Shown here piece after piece: positions 11,389 to 23,600 of a DNA stretch of 64,000 nucleotides. The notes beneath the pieces were generated by a model. The model was given only the letters and a program-made list of their open reading frames with translations, was not told the origin of the DNA and searched no databases. The first letter of the stretch is position 1. Every line of letters begins with the position of its first letter. A program made the translations under genes and the position numbers. This DNA is from Nannochloropsis oceanica. Lineage: Eukaryota > Sar > Eustigmatophyceae > Eustigmatales > Monodopsidaceae. The stretch lies in contig CP038106.1 in NCBI GenBank assembly GCA_004519485.1, positions 1,003,501 to 1,067,500 of the forward strand, written 5' to 3'.

Positions 11389-13498
11389 ATGATGGGGATG
11401 CCTAGCAACCGAAGTGGGCCAGGAAACAATAGTGACAGCACCATCACCCCCAGCACTAGCACGAGCACTATGTCAGCCACTCCATCGGGGCCGTCCTTTA
11501 AGGTGGACACCAACAAGACCGCTGCCGGGGCCGCACTGGGGCCCCCACCGGCCTCGGTCAACACGGCCACAGCGGGCGCAGCAGGTTGTGCATCCTCCAC
11601 CCTTAATGGCATCAGCAGCCATGGTAACGGCAACAGTAGCAGCAACACACATCACAGGTCCGCCAAGCTGCACGATGGGGCAGCCCGCATTGCCAATACG
11701 ACGACGACCACCACTAGCAAAATAAAAGTGGAGGAACCAACCAACGGTGGTGGAAGCATCGAGGCCGCATCAGCGGCGGTCGATGGCAAGGACGCTCTCC
11801 TTCAGCATGAACTCAATGCGCTACTCAGCCAAAAGCGTGACGCCGCTGCTGATGGCCGCAGCCAAGATTCCTCCCCTGCCTCATCCACTTCCTCCACCCC
11901 AACGACCGCCCCATCCATGATGCCTACGACCATGAACGCCCCTCTCTTCAAACCTTCTCCTACTGCTGCTGCTTCTTTGTCTTCGTCACCAGCAGTGCCA
12001 ACCACCGGAGGAGGAGCAGGGAAAGGGCTTATGCAAGTCGCTGCCTCCAGACCCCTCCCTACCTCATCGTCGTCGTCCGCAACAGCGCAGGCCCCCCTGG
12101 CCGCCACGCGGCATTCGACGAGAGGCGCAACGGCGGCGGCAGCAGCAGCGGGGATCAGCAAGTCCATTGAGGAGGCCTGTCATGCCGCTGCCCTAGAAGA
12201 TGGTGTGCTTGGATCCAAAGGAGGGGGGGGCGGGGGAGCGGTAGGAGGAGGTGGTGGAGGAGGGGCAGGACATGGCCATGCCAAGCAAGGTGGGGGAGGA
12301 ATTGGTAATGGAGGCGTATCGTCGTCAACGGCAGCTAGTAATGGCAGTGGGAAACCGGGGAAGGCTAAGAATGGATTGAGGAGAGGGAAATGGACGCCGG
12401 AGGAGGAGGCGTATGCAAATCGATTAATCGTGGAATTCAAGTCGGGGTTGTTGCCATTGACGGATGGTACGACATTGAGGACATTTTTGAGTAAGCTGCT
12501 TAATTGTGATCCAATGAGGATAAGCAAAAAATTTGTGGGTCAGAATTGCATCGGAAAGCAAGTGTTTCGTCGGCGGCAGCAAGCAGAGATGGACAGGTTG
12601 TCCCCTGAAGAGATTGAACGGAGTCGACAAGAACTTGCCGAACTAGAGAGACGATTTTTGGAGCGCGTGGCTCAGACAAATCGATGTAAGAATTCTGCTG
12701 TGGGTACGAAGCATGGGAAAGACTCGGCGTCGGGTCAGGTGGCGCCGGAGGTGTTGCGACGACAGCAAGAGTACCTGGGCCCAGGTGGGCAGGTGGTGGG
12801 TAATCCCCTCCTCCCCCCCTGGATGCTCCCTCCCACCGCGGATGCATCGATGGAGGGAGGAGAGGGCATTCAAGGTGGAGATGGTCATTCGAATTCCTCG
12901 CCAGAGAGGGGGGGGATGGGGATGACCGGTCGCGGTGGTGGTGGTAGTTCTTTTCGTTTGATGGGCGGAGGAACGGGAGCAGGGAGCAAGCAGCAGCAGC
13001 AGCAGAGCCAGCAGCAGCAGCAGCCGCCTTTTTCAGATTTGCCCTGCGCACACCAGTTGCACCATCCTCAGTCACATCTCCATCATCCACGACGTATCCC
13101 CTCCTCATCGTCGTCCACCCTAGGAGGGCTGAACACGGGTAGTCTCTCCGCGATCGCGTCGGCGAATATGTCACGCACCGATTCTCAGGATAGCCTAACA
13201 GCGTTAGGTGGCACAATGTCGGCAGACGCTCTTGGACATTTGGCGGACTTTCCGCGTGTGACCAGCCTAGGAGATCTTGCCGGACTCAACATGTTTACCT
13301 CCAGCCCTTTCCCCTCCACGGACAATCTCCTCAGCCTTCACCAGCAGCAACACGCCCAAAGTGCTCAAATTGTTCCGGCCACTGCTGCTTCTCTTGCCGC
13401 GCATAGCACCACCAGCTTAGCAGCAGCGGCAGCAGCAGCAGCAGTGGCTCCGTCGAGCACACCGATCAGTCGTAGCACCAGTGGCAACAGTAATGGCG

Positions 13499-13538
<40 letters not shown>

Positions 13539-14163
13539 TGCGAATGGTCTTCCACCACTAGCCAATGCCAGCAGCACGGTGATAGTCGCTGGCGGCGGTC
13601 GGTTGGCGACAGGAAAGAGCAACAACGGCAACATAACTAATAGTGGAGGGACGAGCAGTAGCACTACCGCAGCAGGAGGACGGCGTATGCCCCGCGTGGA
13701 CTCGGCCACAGGCTTATCCTCCTTACGGGTGATGAGCGGATTACCTCGGAATACATCCGTGGAAGACTTTCTATCCTTGGTCGATTATGGTGACATCCCG
13801 GCGCCAGACCAAGACCTGCTCTCCAAGTGCGTCTTTCCTCAAGCCATCAAGGCGCCTGTGACCCAGCAGTCTGCCGTGGCCTTTACCGGAATCGGAAGGA
13901 GTTCCGCGGTGCCGGCTGGAGGAGGTGGTGGAGGAGTGGGGGGAGATTCGGATGATGTGGCTCATACAAGAGGAGGAGGAGGAGGAGGAGGAGGAGGAGG
14001 AGGAGGAGGAGGAGGAGGAGGAGGAGCAGCAGCAGCAGCAGCAGCAACAGCGGCTTTGTTAACATCAGGGGTAAAGGGGACTGGTGGGAAGAGGGGTCGG
14101 GCAGACTTGCCGTCGGCGGCAGTGGTGGGACAAAAGCCGAAACAAGCCAAGGTGGATGGGTAA
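11389..14163 (+). CDS. Low-complexity nuclear-type protein with a conserved SANT-like stramenopile block
   Basis: A 924-residue single-exon protein, mostly Ser/Thr/Ala/Gly/Gln low complexity. One dense block at ~329-430 stands out: GLRRGKWTPEEEAYANRL, then FKSGLLPLTDGTTLRTFLSKLL, NCDPMRISKKFVGQNCIGK and a basic/acidic helix (RRRQQAEMDRLSPEEIERSR). The RGKWTPEEE start resembles the first helix of Myb/SANT domains, but the rest does not follow the Myb pattern. From memory this block is shared by diatom, oomycete and brown algal hypothetical proteins. Two shorter ordered segments follow (NMSRTDSQDSLTALGG near 590, and GLPRNTSVEDFLSLVDYGDI near 785), plus a basic tail with GGKRGRADLP and QKPKQAK that could be a nuclear localisation signal. 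A chromatin or transcription role is inferred. Poly-Ala, poly-Ser and poly-Gly runs come from triplet repeats. Confidence 0.85.
13966..14049 (+). repeat. In-frame GGA then GCA triplet repeat (poly-Gly/poly-Ala)
   Basis: Within the SANT-like gene, about 20 GGA triplets are followed directly by about 8 GCA triplets, encoding a Gly run then an Ala run near the C-terminus. A serine-coding AGC run occurs ~460 bases upstream (13501-13536). Confidence 0.9.
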
Positions 14164-15338
14164 AGAAGAGAAAAGGGATACGAATATCCCTTTAAAATAA
14201 TTGACAAGATTTTGAGAAGCTGGATGAGCTATATTAATGAACTTGTACACACGAAAGAAGAAGAACAAGGTAAAAGACGAAGGGAAAGGAAGAGGCAGAA
14301 GAAGAAGGAGAAGACGAAGACGAAGAAGACGGCAAAGGAGAAGAAGAAAATTAAGAAGAAGAGAACAAAAAAAGGAGGAAGAGAAGAAGCGGGAGGAAAA
14401 GAAGAAGAAGGAAACGAGAGAAATAACGAGGAAGAGTAGACAAAGAACACAGGAAGTGAAGGAAGAGAAAGAAAAAGAAGAAGAAGTGGATGGAAACAGA
14501 GAATATGATGGGTGAATTTACACAAAGAGATGGAGATCGGGGGTGAGGAGGGCATTTTTGATCTGTGTATTCAGAGAGTGTGGCAGAGAGAGAAAGGGGA
14601 GGTGATTAGCCTTTCTATTTGCCCTTTCGCAGTCAGAATTCGATTTTAATATAGTATTGCGAGTCCCGAGAGACCTGTGGAGCGTATGTTTTGTGTGGCC
14701 TCTGCATGTCTGCAGCGATGTATGTGTTTGGTTCGTCTGTCCCATCTGTATGTGCGTGAGCCTGTTTGATTCCGTATTTTTTGGGATGACCCTGTACAGG
14801 AGGATCAAAGTGAGGAAGGATAACAGATAATGGAAGAAACAGAGACAAGAGAGAAGAGAGAAAGAAAAGGGAAGCCCGCCAGTGCAAAAACTGTGTATCT
14901 AGGCGCCGGGCGACTATTTTTGGAGGAAGGAAAGAGCTGGAGCGGAAAGCCCTGAAAGCATCTGAGCAAACATTTCTCTTCAGCCGATGTGTGCCGATCA
15001 TCTCCCCTAATGGAGTACCATAGAAAGACCCGGAGACAAAGAGAAGAGAAAGAAAAGCAAGTACGGGCTGCGGATAACTCAGAGAGGGAAACAAGAGACC
15101 CTGAAACCAAATAAGAAAAAGAATGAGAATAGAGGTGGGAAAAAGAAGAAAAGGTTCTTCCGTTATTATTAGTATTATTCTTGTCATTCTTTTGCCCTGA
15201 GTTGGTTGCGGAAAGCAACCCGGCAGTTCCAGGAGAGATTGGGGCTCATCACGTGGAATTCAGGGCAGTCACATCTTCATCGTCGCTTCCACTAACCCAC
15301 CACCACAACGCACCCCACAGCACGACGCAAAGGGCAAT
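14164..15338. other. Intergenic region, purine-rich on the plus strand
   Basis: Nearly all of this ~1.2 kb is purine-biased on the plus strand, especially 14243-14505 and 14820-15150. Long open frames seen on either strand are Lys/Glu/Arg- or Phe/Leu/Ser-rich by-products of that bias and are not called. It holds the 3' UTR of the upstream gene and the promoter and leader of the TBC-TLDc gene. Confidence 0.5.
14243..14505 (+). repeat. Polypurine (GAA/AAG/GGA) tract
   Basis: Roughly 260 bases on the plus strand are almost only A and G, with scattered C and T. It is an irregular mix of GAA, AAG, AGG and GGA rather than a uniform repeat. Confidence 0.85.
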
Positions 15339-16973
15339 ATGCCAACCTTGAGCCCAGCGCTGGTATCCCCACGGAGCTCCGTCGCCGGCAGGCAAACCAC
15401 AGACGCAGGCTCCCCTTCTTTACCCATCCCTTCCACTGTGTCGCCCGACAAGACGGCGTTGCGGTGGCTGGAGACCAGTGCCACACGCCCCAAGCTCTAC
15501 CACGCACCGGAGCGACTGGGTGCGGGCCATTATCATCATGCACACCACGAGATTCTAACGCCCGACCACGCTCAGCGGCAATACACGCTCATTTTGCAGG
15601 ACTTGAGTAAGAAGGATCCAGAATGGCTGGATGACCTGCCGCTTTTTGGTGCGCCCGCTGCCTCGTTTCACGACCATCCCTTGACGCGGGAGCAGGAAGC
15701 TGCAAGCCGGCGGGTCTTGAATGTGTTGGGTAACACGTTGGAAATTGACTACTGTCCACTCCTTTTAGACTTGGTTCCTCTCTTAATGGTGATCATGGAG
15801 ACTTGCGAGTCCTCTTCAGTGCCGGCCGGCTCTGCCGCGGCCTTGCGCGCTGAGGCAGTGGTGTACGCAGTGGTGCGCAACATGCATCTGCATCGTCCTT
15901 TTTATTTTGGTACGGGCCATCATCAATTTCTTGCGACACTGGCTGCGTTTCGCGACTACATGCGCAGGTACTTTCCTGAAACAGCAGCGTGCATGGCGGC
16001 AGTGGGGGCTGATACGGAGGACTGGCTCGGCGTTATCTTTTATAGATGCCTAGTGCCTTTGGTTGCTCATCGGGATTTGCTACGCCTTCTCGAACTTTTT
16101 TTGGAGGACGGTGTGTGTTTCTTTTTCAGGTTTACCTTATGTTTGTTCAAAGAGATGAAGTGGAGGCTCAAAAGCATGGAGCTGGAGAGAGCGGCTTTAT
16201 GGTGGGATCAGCTTGCTGATATTACTTTTAGCATTGACTTTGACATCGACCAAGGACTTGGTACAGTATTGGCTCAATATGGGACGATGGTCAAGCGGAG
16301 CAACCTTGATCGTCTGCTTGCCCTCCGGATGAGTGACCCCATCGAACGAGAGCTGATCGTGAAACAAGACATCCAACCCTTACGAATGCATGGCCTTGGT
16401 CTAGTAGCGGATGTGAATGGCAGCACCAGCATACTGCACAACAAGCGCACCTATCTCAAGCTCCTAGCCAGTTTTCTTCCCCTCCACCAACGCCAACGCA
16501 AGCTGAGCATGCTCTTCTCCAGTGACCGGCACGGGCGTAGCCTCGACTCATTGTATCGCATGTGTGGAAATAAGCACCCATGCATCCTCATTATTGAAGA
16601 ATACAAGCACGGACATGTCATTGGTGCTTACTGTCCTGATCCCATCAATCCTGGCAACGCGGTAAGCGGGACAGGCGTTGCCTTTCTTTTTCGGTTGACA
16701 AGACCAGCGGTGCGGTACAGCTGGGCAAGAGATGCCACGCAGACGGTGGAGTCGGACATGTTCCAATTGGCAACGAAAAAATTCTTTGCAGTAGGCATGA
16801 GCAATGATACGGACCATCCTGGGTTGAAAGTGGATGCAGATTTGGAGACGGGAAGTAGTCACTATTCCCGGACATTCGCGAATTTGCCTTTGTGTGGCCG
16901 GGGACAGGAGAAATTTGGAATTCGACATGTGGAGGTCCACACCATTGCGACGCAGCCTAATGAGACAGATTAA
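15339..16973 (+). CDS. TBC-TLDc domain protein (TBC1D24-like)
   Basis: A 544-residue intron-free protein. The N-terminal ~90 residues look disordered. Residues ~95-290 match a TBC (Rab-GAP) domain, with TREQEAASRRVLNVLG, IDYCPLLLDLVPLL and the later WLGVIFYRCLVPLV and FDIDQGLGTVLAQYG helices. Residues ~360-540 form a TLDc domain: LLASFLPLHQRQRKLSMLFS, DRHGRSLDSLY, CILIIEEYKHGHVIGAY and the terminal FGIRHVEVHTI. The TBC-TLDc order is that of animal TBC1D24/Skywalker, a membrane-trafficking and oxidative-stress protein that acts on Rab35 or ARF6. The usual glutamine of the YxQ motif appears to be replaced (YCPLLLDL where YCQGMND is typical), and I see no clear IxxDxxR arginine, so GAP activity is doubtful, as in TBC1D24. 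The start is the only Met before the domain that is preceded by an untranslated-looking leader. Confidence 0.88.
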   Translation: MPTLSPALVSPRSSVAGRQTTDAGSPSLPIPSTVSPDKTALRWLETSATRPKLYHAPERLGAGHYHHAHHEILTPDHAQRQYTLILQDLSKKDPEWLDDLPLFGAPAASFHDHPLTREQEAASRRVLNVLGNTLEIDYCPLLLDLVPLLMVIMETCESSSVPAGSAAALRAEAVVYAVVRNMHLHRPFYFGTGHHQFLATLAAFRDYMRRYFPETAACMAAVGADTEDWLGVIFYRCLVPLVAHRDLLRLLELFLEDGVCFFFRFTLCLFKEMKWRLKSMELERAALWWDQLADITFSIDFDIDQGLGTVLAQYGTMVKRSNLDRLLALRMSDPIERELIVKQDIQPLRMHGLGLVADVNGSTSILHNKRTYLKLLASFLPLHQRQRKLSMLFSSDRHGRSLDSLYRMCGNKHPCILIIEEYKHGHVIGAYCPDPINPGNAVSGTGVAFLFRLTRPAVRYSWARDATQTVESDMFQLATKKFFAVGMSNDTDHPGLKVDADLETGSSHYSRTFANLPLCGRGQEKFGIRHVEVHTIATQPNETD

Positions 16974-17513
16974 GAGAAAGGGAGTCAGAGAAAGTGTGTA
17001 TAGATGTATGTGGATGTACATAAACCGCCCAGTCAGATGGATTAGGGGAGGAGGGAAGAAGAGAGTGAGGAGACAGGTGTCTTCGTACACGCAGAGGTCA
17101 AGAAATAAAGCAGATACAAATCAAAAATGGAGTGTTAAAGAACAAAGAGAAAAAACAACATCAACAACAAGGCAGGTGGAAATGCGTGATATTCTTTTTC
17201 GTCTCATCTCCATGGATTTCCAAGGGACATTACTTTCTGGTCAAGTACAATCTCTTTTTACCACTTTATCTTCTGGTTCTAGTTTCACCTTCAATCCAAT
17301 GTCAATCGTCTGAAAGGAAGAAAATTGCCTCTCTGAAATTCGTTTACTGAGTTCACACGTGCTTACAGACGTAGGGGCCACTTTCTTTCTCCCTCCGCGC
17401 CCATACAAGTACACACGTACACACCTACTAGTAAAATATGTAAATACACACACAAACGCACAGCCAAATGCCTAGTATATCGGAATGCACTCCACAAAAC
17501 GACATTTACTCGC
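16974..17513. other. Convergent 3' region between TBC-TLDc and GAF genes
   Basis: The 540 bases between two convergent stop codons hold both 3' UTRs. Runs of short ACAC and purine-rich sequence occur, but no gene or structured repeat is visible. Confidence 0.55.
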
Positions 17514-17633
17514 TTAGACACCACTTGTTGAGAGCAAGGAAGAATCACCTAAAAAAGTCCTCAAGTTTTTCGAGAGCTGGTGGTTCTGCTCCTTCATCCT
17601 CCCAATCTTTTGGGCGAGGTCCACCGGTGAAAG

Positions 17634-17682
<49 letters not shown>

Positions 17683-20600
17683 TCTGTTTCTGTCGAGCCG
17701 GCACCTGCCGTATCGCCTCCCAGATGCTCCTCGCGGGTGAAAGACAAGGCAGGAGGGCGAAAGGAAAGAGATTTCGAGGCAACAGCTTTCATTTTGTCAC
17801 TGCTACTGGTGCTACTGGTGCTACTGATGCTGCTGCTGCTCGACCTGGAGGCCTTTTCGAGCTGCTCTGCGCTCCTATTCATGGCTTCCATCGCCGAAGC
17901 CCTGCCGCCGTGCTTGCAATTGCGTGCCGAGGGACCTCGGTGAATCGACGAAAGGCCTGCAGTAAGGATGTCGCTGTCATTAAGGCTGGTTGAGTCCAGA
18001 AGACCGATGGATGGTGACACAGGGGAGTGTAACGGCAATGAAGCTGCTGCTGATTTCCCAGCTGTTGCTGTTGCTGCTCCTGCTGCTGGTGGTGTCGTCG
18101 ATGACGCTCTTTCTCCCATGCTTGGAAATGTTTGTCGCGTGCTGAGGTGAATGTCCTCCAGCTGCTTCTTAATCTTATTTAGCTGACTTCGGTTGAGGCC
18201 GTGACGGTCCCCATTTTCTTCCCCCACTACCCCTCCTTCATCCTCCAGGAAAAAACTCATTTCCCGTCTCCCTGTTTCTGCATTCCCAATTGACGACTTC
18301 GAAGGCAGCGCCGCAGCCGCTGCTGCTGCCGCAGTTACTCCTAATGGCGTGAAAGTTGCCCCCGTCCTTCCTGATATTGATGAAGACGCAATTGTTAGAA
18401 GGTTGGGCGGCGCGAGCTTGGGCGTGGAGGCAGAGGAGCGCTTGGTCCCACGATTGCTCCCCTCTTCCTCCTTCAGCACCAAATGCTTGCTCCTGATATC
18501 TAAAGCCTTAGCATACGAAAGAGCCATTGAAAGTTGACCGGCGAAGATGTCGGCCAAAATCTCATCGTCCTGCGTAAAAAGTGAAGCCTTGCCAGCAAGT
18601 GCAGCTGTTCCTGATTTCTTATTCTTGTGCTTCTTCGTGTTGTAAGCCTGCCTAATGCTACTGCTGCTATTGCTGTTGCTAAGGCTACTCTTCCCCACTC
18701 CATCTCGTCGCCAAACCCGCATCACGCCCATCATTACGGCCCCATCCTGCTTCCCCGCCGGCCAGCAACACAAAGGCACCAACAGAATCGACCCTTCCTC
18801 CTCCCCATCCACCTGGGCGTTAAATATTTCTTCCTTCCTCGGCTCCGCCACATTCATCATTTCCGCCTTCCGCAAACACCAACCCAACAGCCCTCCTTCC
18901 ACCCCGTGACCCGTAGGACGTCTAACCTCATGCCGTCTCACAGACGGCTGCGCACCTTCCACCCACTCATACACATCCAATCGATGGCTCACCCCTGCCC
19001 TCGACCCTCCCTCCTTAGTCAATATCAGCATTGCCTTCAAACAGTCCTCATTTTTCATCCCACACCCACCACTTCCACAACCACGTGTGGTAGAAAAGAG
19101 ACGCTGGCACTGCTGCAGCGCTGCTTGAGCCACACGCGCTACTTGACCACAAAATGCTTGTCCCGTGATTAGCTGCGCAGGGGAGGGGAGGGAGGAGGTG
19201 GATTCCCACCACAAGGGTCGAGCAGCCGCCAAGGCCCGTTTGCAAAGGGCTTTTACTTGGTTGGTCCGTGCTTGCGAAGCTTGGATGCTGTATTGGGCAT
19301 GGGCAAGGGCGGTGTCTGCGCGTTGATAGAGTTCTTTGAGGGCATTGGTAGCGACGACGGAGTCAAGGATCGTGATGGATCCACCTATCACATGCGCCAC
19401 TGCTTCAAGCACCCCATCGTCCTCCCTGGTGAGTAAACTGCTGTTGTCGCTGGTGCTACTGCTATTTCTACCACTACTGTCACTACCACTGCTACTGCTG
19501 CTGCTTCTTTCACTGCTGGTGAGTGGCGCCGTAATTACACACCGGAGGAGACCTCGGATTTTGTACGTATCACTGCCGGGCTGCAAGAGGGTGATAATAG
19601 GAAAGACAGACATAGCGACGCAAGTGGTCGCGATATCCACCGGTGGCACACCCACCAAGTCCCCCTCGACCAGCTGCTGTTGCTGCTGTTGCTGTTCTTT
19701 ACTGCGTAGAGCATGCGCGAGGACACCATCGCTGGCCGAGGGGGGTAGTGTGAGAACGACATCTTCTTGTGGGTGATCACAGGAGGACTTGGACGGGAAG
19801 GCCCCTCTCCCCCGCTGGGCCACAGTCCATAAGCCCTCTTGATCCTGCGCAAACAAATCTACATACACCCGCCTGGAGGAGGTTGAGGACGAGGACGAGG
19901 GTGAGGAGACGAGGAAGTGCTCGACCTCCGACGTGACTGTCTGCATCAAATCTTGAATACGCGTATGTTGCATGGGCACCTTCAATAGCACAGGCAACAG
20001 ATTCTTGATCAATCCCATCCCCACCATCAGCCCATGAGGTTTCGGTATCGACGGTAGCTGCACTGAAACCGCTTCTTCCCCATTCATCCTCTGCTGCTGC
20101 TGTAGGTGGAGGATGACGGCAGCCAAGTAGCGTCCTAGTTCCTTACCCACGATCCGCGCCGCGTCCAGCGCTCCCGGTGGGAGGGTCTCAGGGCTCCATA
20201 CCGCTTCGAACACCCCCAGCAACGACCCCTTCCCCCTCCCACCATTCTCCCCAGCAACAGCAGCACGAATTTCCATCAATCCCAAAACCTGCCCTTCGCG
20301 ATCCATGTCCAGGTCAACTTCTGGGTGGTAACTTAAGAGAGCCGCCCGAGGCAATCCCCACACCTTAGGAGACACTATTCCCTGCGCAGCTAGTTCTAAC
20401 ACGTGCTCCACCGCCGAAAGGGAACCAGATTTTCGCTCCTCCTTGCCTTTGCCACCAACAGCTAGATCCAAGCATTGCCCTTCAGCGACTCTTCTTCCAT
20501 TGACATCAGCTTTCCAAACCGTCCATCGTGTCCTCTCCCTTGCGTCCTCCTTTGCTCCCTGCTCCTGCTGCTGATGCTGATGGACTGACGGGGCCACATA

Positions 20601-23600
20601 CAACGCAAGCTTCTCAGCACCCATCACAAGCATAGCCTGGCCAACGGACTCACTCACAGTCATATTACTATCACTATTGCTGCTGCCATTGCTGCAAGCT
20701 TGTTTCTCATTACTCCCTTCTCTTAATCCGGATCGAGTGAGTTGCGCAAGCTTCCGAAAACGTGCCGTGGTCCAGTTTTCCAACGCCAGACGATCCTTTA
20801 ATGTTCCCACTCGTTTAGCTCCCTCCACCGCTTTTGCCAAAACCGAGGCCGTCCATTCTAATACCTTATTACGAGCTGCATTCGCTGCTTCCTCCTCCAC
20901 ATTGTTGCTGCAGGAGGGGAGGTCGATACGAAGGACAGCCCAGAGGGTCCCGTCTTCAGAGTCCAGGATTGGCTCTAAGAGGACTGCTTGCTCGTGTTGA
21001 GATTGGAAAGAGGGCTCTTCAACCAACAATGTATCTCTTGGCAACACCTGCTTGTCCTGCTGTCGGGAACAAGCAATAGAGGACATGAAGGTGCGCGTGA
21101 CCCGTCGTCGCGTGCGTCGACATCGTTCCAACAGCTCCGTGGCACAGACATTCTCAACAAGAGGGTGTGATGAAGATGAGGAAGATGAAGAGGCCGCGCT
21201 AAAGAGGACGCTTAACATCCCACCACCGCTGCTGCCGCTGCTGCTGTCGCCGCCGGGACGAACGTAGGAAGGTACATAAAGCGTCGCACGAACTCCTCCC
21301 ACCATTCGCGGCAGATACTCTGCAATTACCCTCCCTACGCTGGGCAAGTCATGTGCAACGGGGAGAAGGGCAGAAGCAAAATCACACTTGTGCAATAGGT
21401 ACGCCCCCGCATCTGTCATCAACGATTCGCATTTCATCGCCGCCTCAGCTGCGTCCTTATAAAGTCGTACTTGAGACTGAAAGCCCCTCAGTAAATTAAG
21501 TGCCTCACCCTGCCCCTCCTTCGCTCGTCCCAGCTCCCCCAACAAACCAGCAATGCCACCCAAAAATCGAGTGAACAACGTCAAGGCCACGTCCACTTCC
21601 TCAAATTGCCCTTCAGCGACAACAACATCCAGCAGTCCTGTAAGCTCGTTCCCTGCCACACTAAAAATGGGTTTACTCAAGAGAATTTCCCCCTCACCTG
21701 CTTTAACTCCCGACGGCTGCAAGAGCTGCTGATGCTGCGGCCGCTCCCTTCTACAGTTCTTCATCTCCTTGTTGCTACAATTGTTGCTATTCATGTTCCT
21801 CTTCTCTCTTGGCCGCAACAAAGACAGTGCACAAGACTCAGCATGCAAAGCACTGGGCAAATGACAGCGAACCAGCCCTTCAAACTCACATAATAAGGCA
21901 TCAGCATCCTCCTCCTCCAATGCCGGCCCCATCCCCCCTAAACAATCAAGACACAGCTTCAGCACCTGCACATGCCTCGCATGCATCGCTCTTACACTCT
22001 CCGATTCCTCCATCGTCACAGTTGCCTCAACACATGCGGCTCGAGCGGCAACCAACCTCCATTTACCAAAGGCCTTTTGGATTTGCCTACGTTCCCACTT
22101 CCGACACAAAGCCCCCAAAATAATCTCTCCACGCTGAGCTAACATGAGTTGCTTCAAACAAATCTGTGTGAAAAGCCCGCTAAGCACACGCGAGAGGCGA
22201 GACGACCACTCAGCAGCCAAGATTATTTCGTCCATGCTGAACCATGAAGAGGAAGACGAGGAATAGAGGGTGGGACGCTCCACTACCAATACCGCGAGCA
22301 GGGATTCGGCAAGCACCGATGCTGTCGCAGACATAGATGCTCCTCGCCCTTGCGGTTGAGGAGGGAGGAAGATAGGCACGCTCAAGACCGGTTGCCCCCT
22401 TCTATGGCTGCCCGTGCTGGGGTCAAAAACGGCTGGAGTGGAGGGCCATCGGACGTCCATCATAAACTTCTCAGGCGAAAAGGAAGCGAAAGAGGTGGAG
22501 GAAGGCATCTGTCCACCATCACCGGTTGCTAGCAAAGGCAACCATTGTTTAAGGTAGCGCCAGACCAAACCCTCTCCCTCTCGTCCTCTCGATGACTTCT
22601 CCAGGCGCCAAAAAGCAGTCGCAGGTCCACTTTTGTCCGTCTCCTCCCCGGGCACAGCACCACTGCCCACCAGCTCCCAAAACTCTAACGGACTTCCCTC
22701 TCTTCGTCGTTCCCCCGTCGCCTTCAAAATGAGCGTCAACGAATGCTCAGTCCCCGCAAAATATAGAGACACCCTTCTCCCTTCTCCATCTCCTCCTGCT
22801 CTTCCACCTCCTTCTCCACCACCACCTCCACCTTCCCGCAGACCCAACAAAGCAGCAGTACTATCTTCCAACATCCGGACATAGGGAGCCAAGGCCTGGG
22901 CATGGGCCACCATAGCCTTCCCCCCGGGTTCTATTGACAAGGACGCAGCGGGTGTCGACGACTGCAGCAGCAGCGGGTTCTCCCTCCTGTTGCTAATACG
23001 CATCTCCTCCCCCATCAGCTCCACCACTCCCAATACCCGCTTACTCACTCGTTCCCAGCCCAAGGCCGAGGCCGTCAGCAACCGTCGATTCTCTAAGCTA
23101 CCGAAAGCCCTCTCAAGCATCACCCATGACCTAGCCACCAGCAGCTGAATCTCCTCATCCATATCCGCGTCTGCCTCGAGCTTCAACCCTTCAATCGCCA
23201 CCAGGCCCAAAGTCAATCCCTCCTCCTGATATGCAACCTCACACTCCAACCGTCCCTTTCTTACACCCAACGACACCTCGAGACCATCCGCCGATTCCGA
23301 CGCATCAGAAGGCAAAGCATTTTGCAACTTCAATTGAACAGCTTCCGCCCCCAAAGCCTCCTGTAAATGAGCCTCCGTGACAGCAACTGCCAAATCTCGA
23401 TCCAAGACACCCATGAGGTCAAAAGCAAGATTAGCCAGTACTCCAGCCTGTCGTGCGCCCACGTCAAACCCTTTGAGTGCCTTTGCTTGTTCTGCCACGG
23501 TAGAGCGATAGACGACCTCCTCCTGCCGCAACCTTCCCGTCTCCAGCGCCGCATGGACCCATGCCAGGATCGCTGCTACTTCTTGTGCCAGCAGGGCAAG

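Noticed and set aside
14229-15218. Phe/Leu/Ser-rich minus-strand frames and Lys/Glu/Arg-rich plus-strand frames
   Set aside because: They follow from the purine bias of the intergenic DNA and resemble no protein family.
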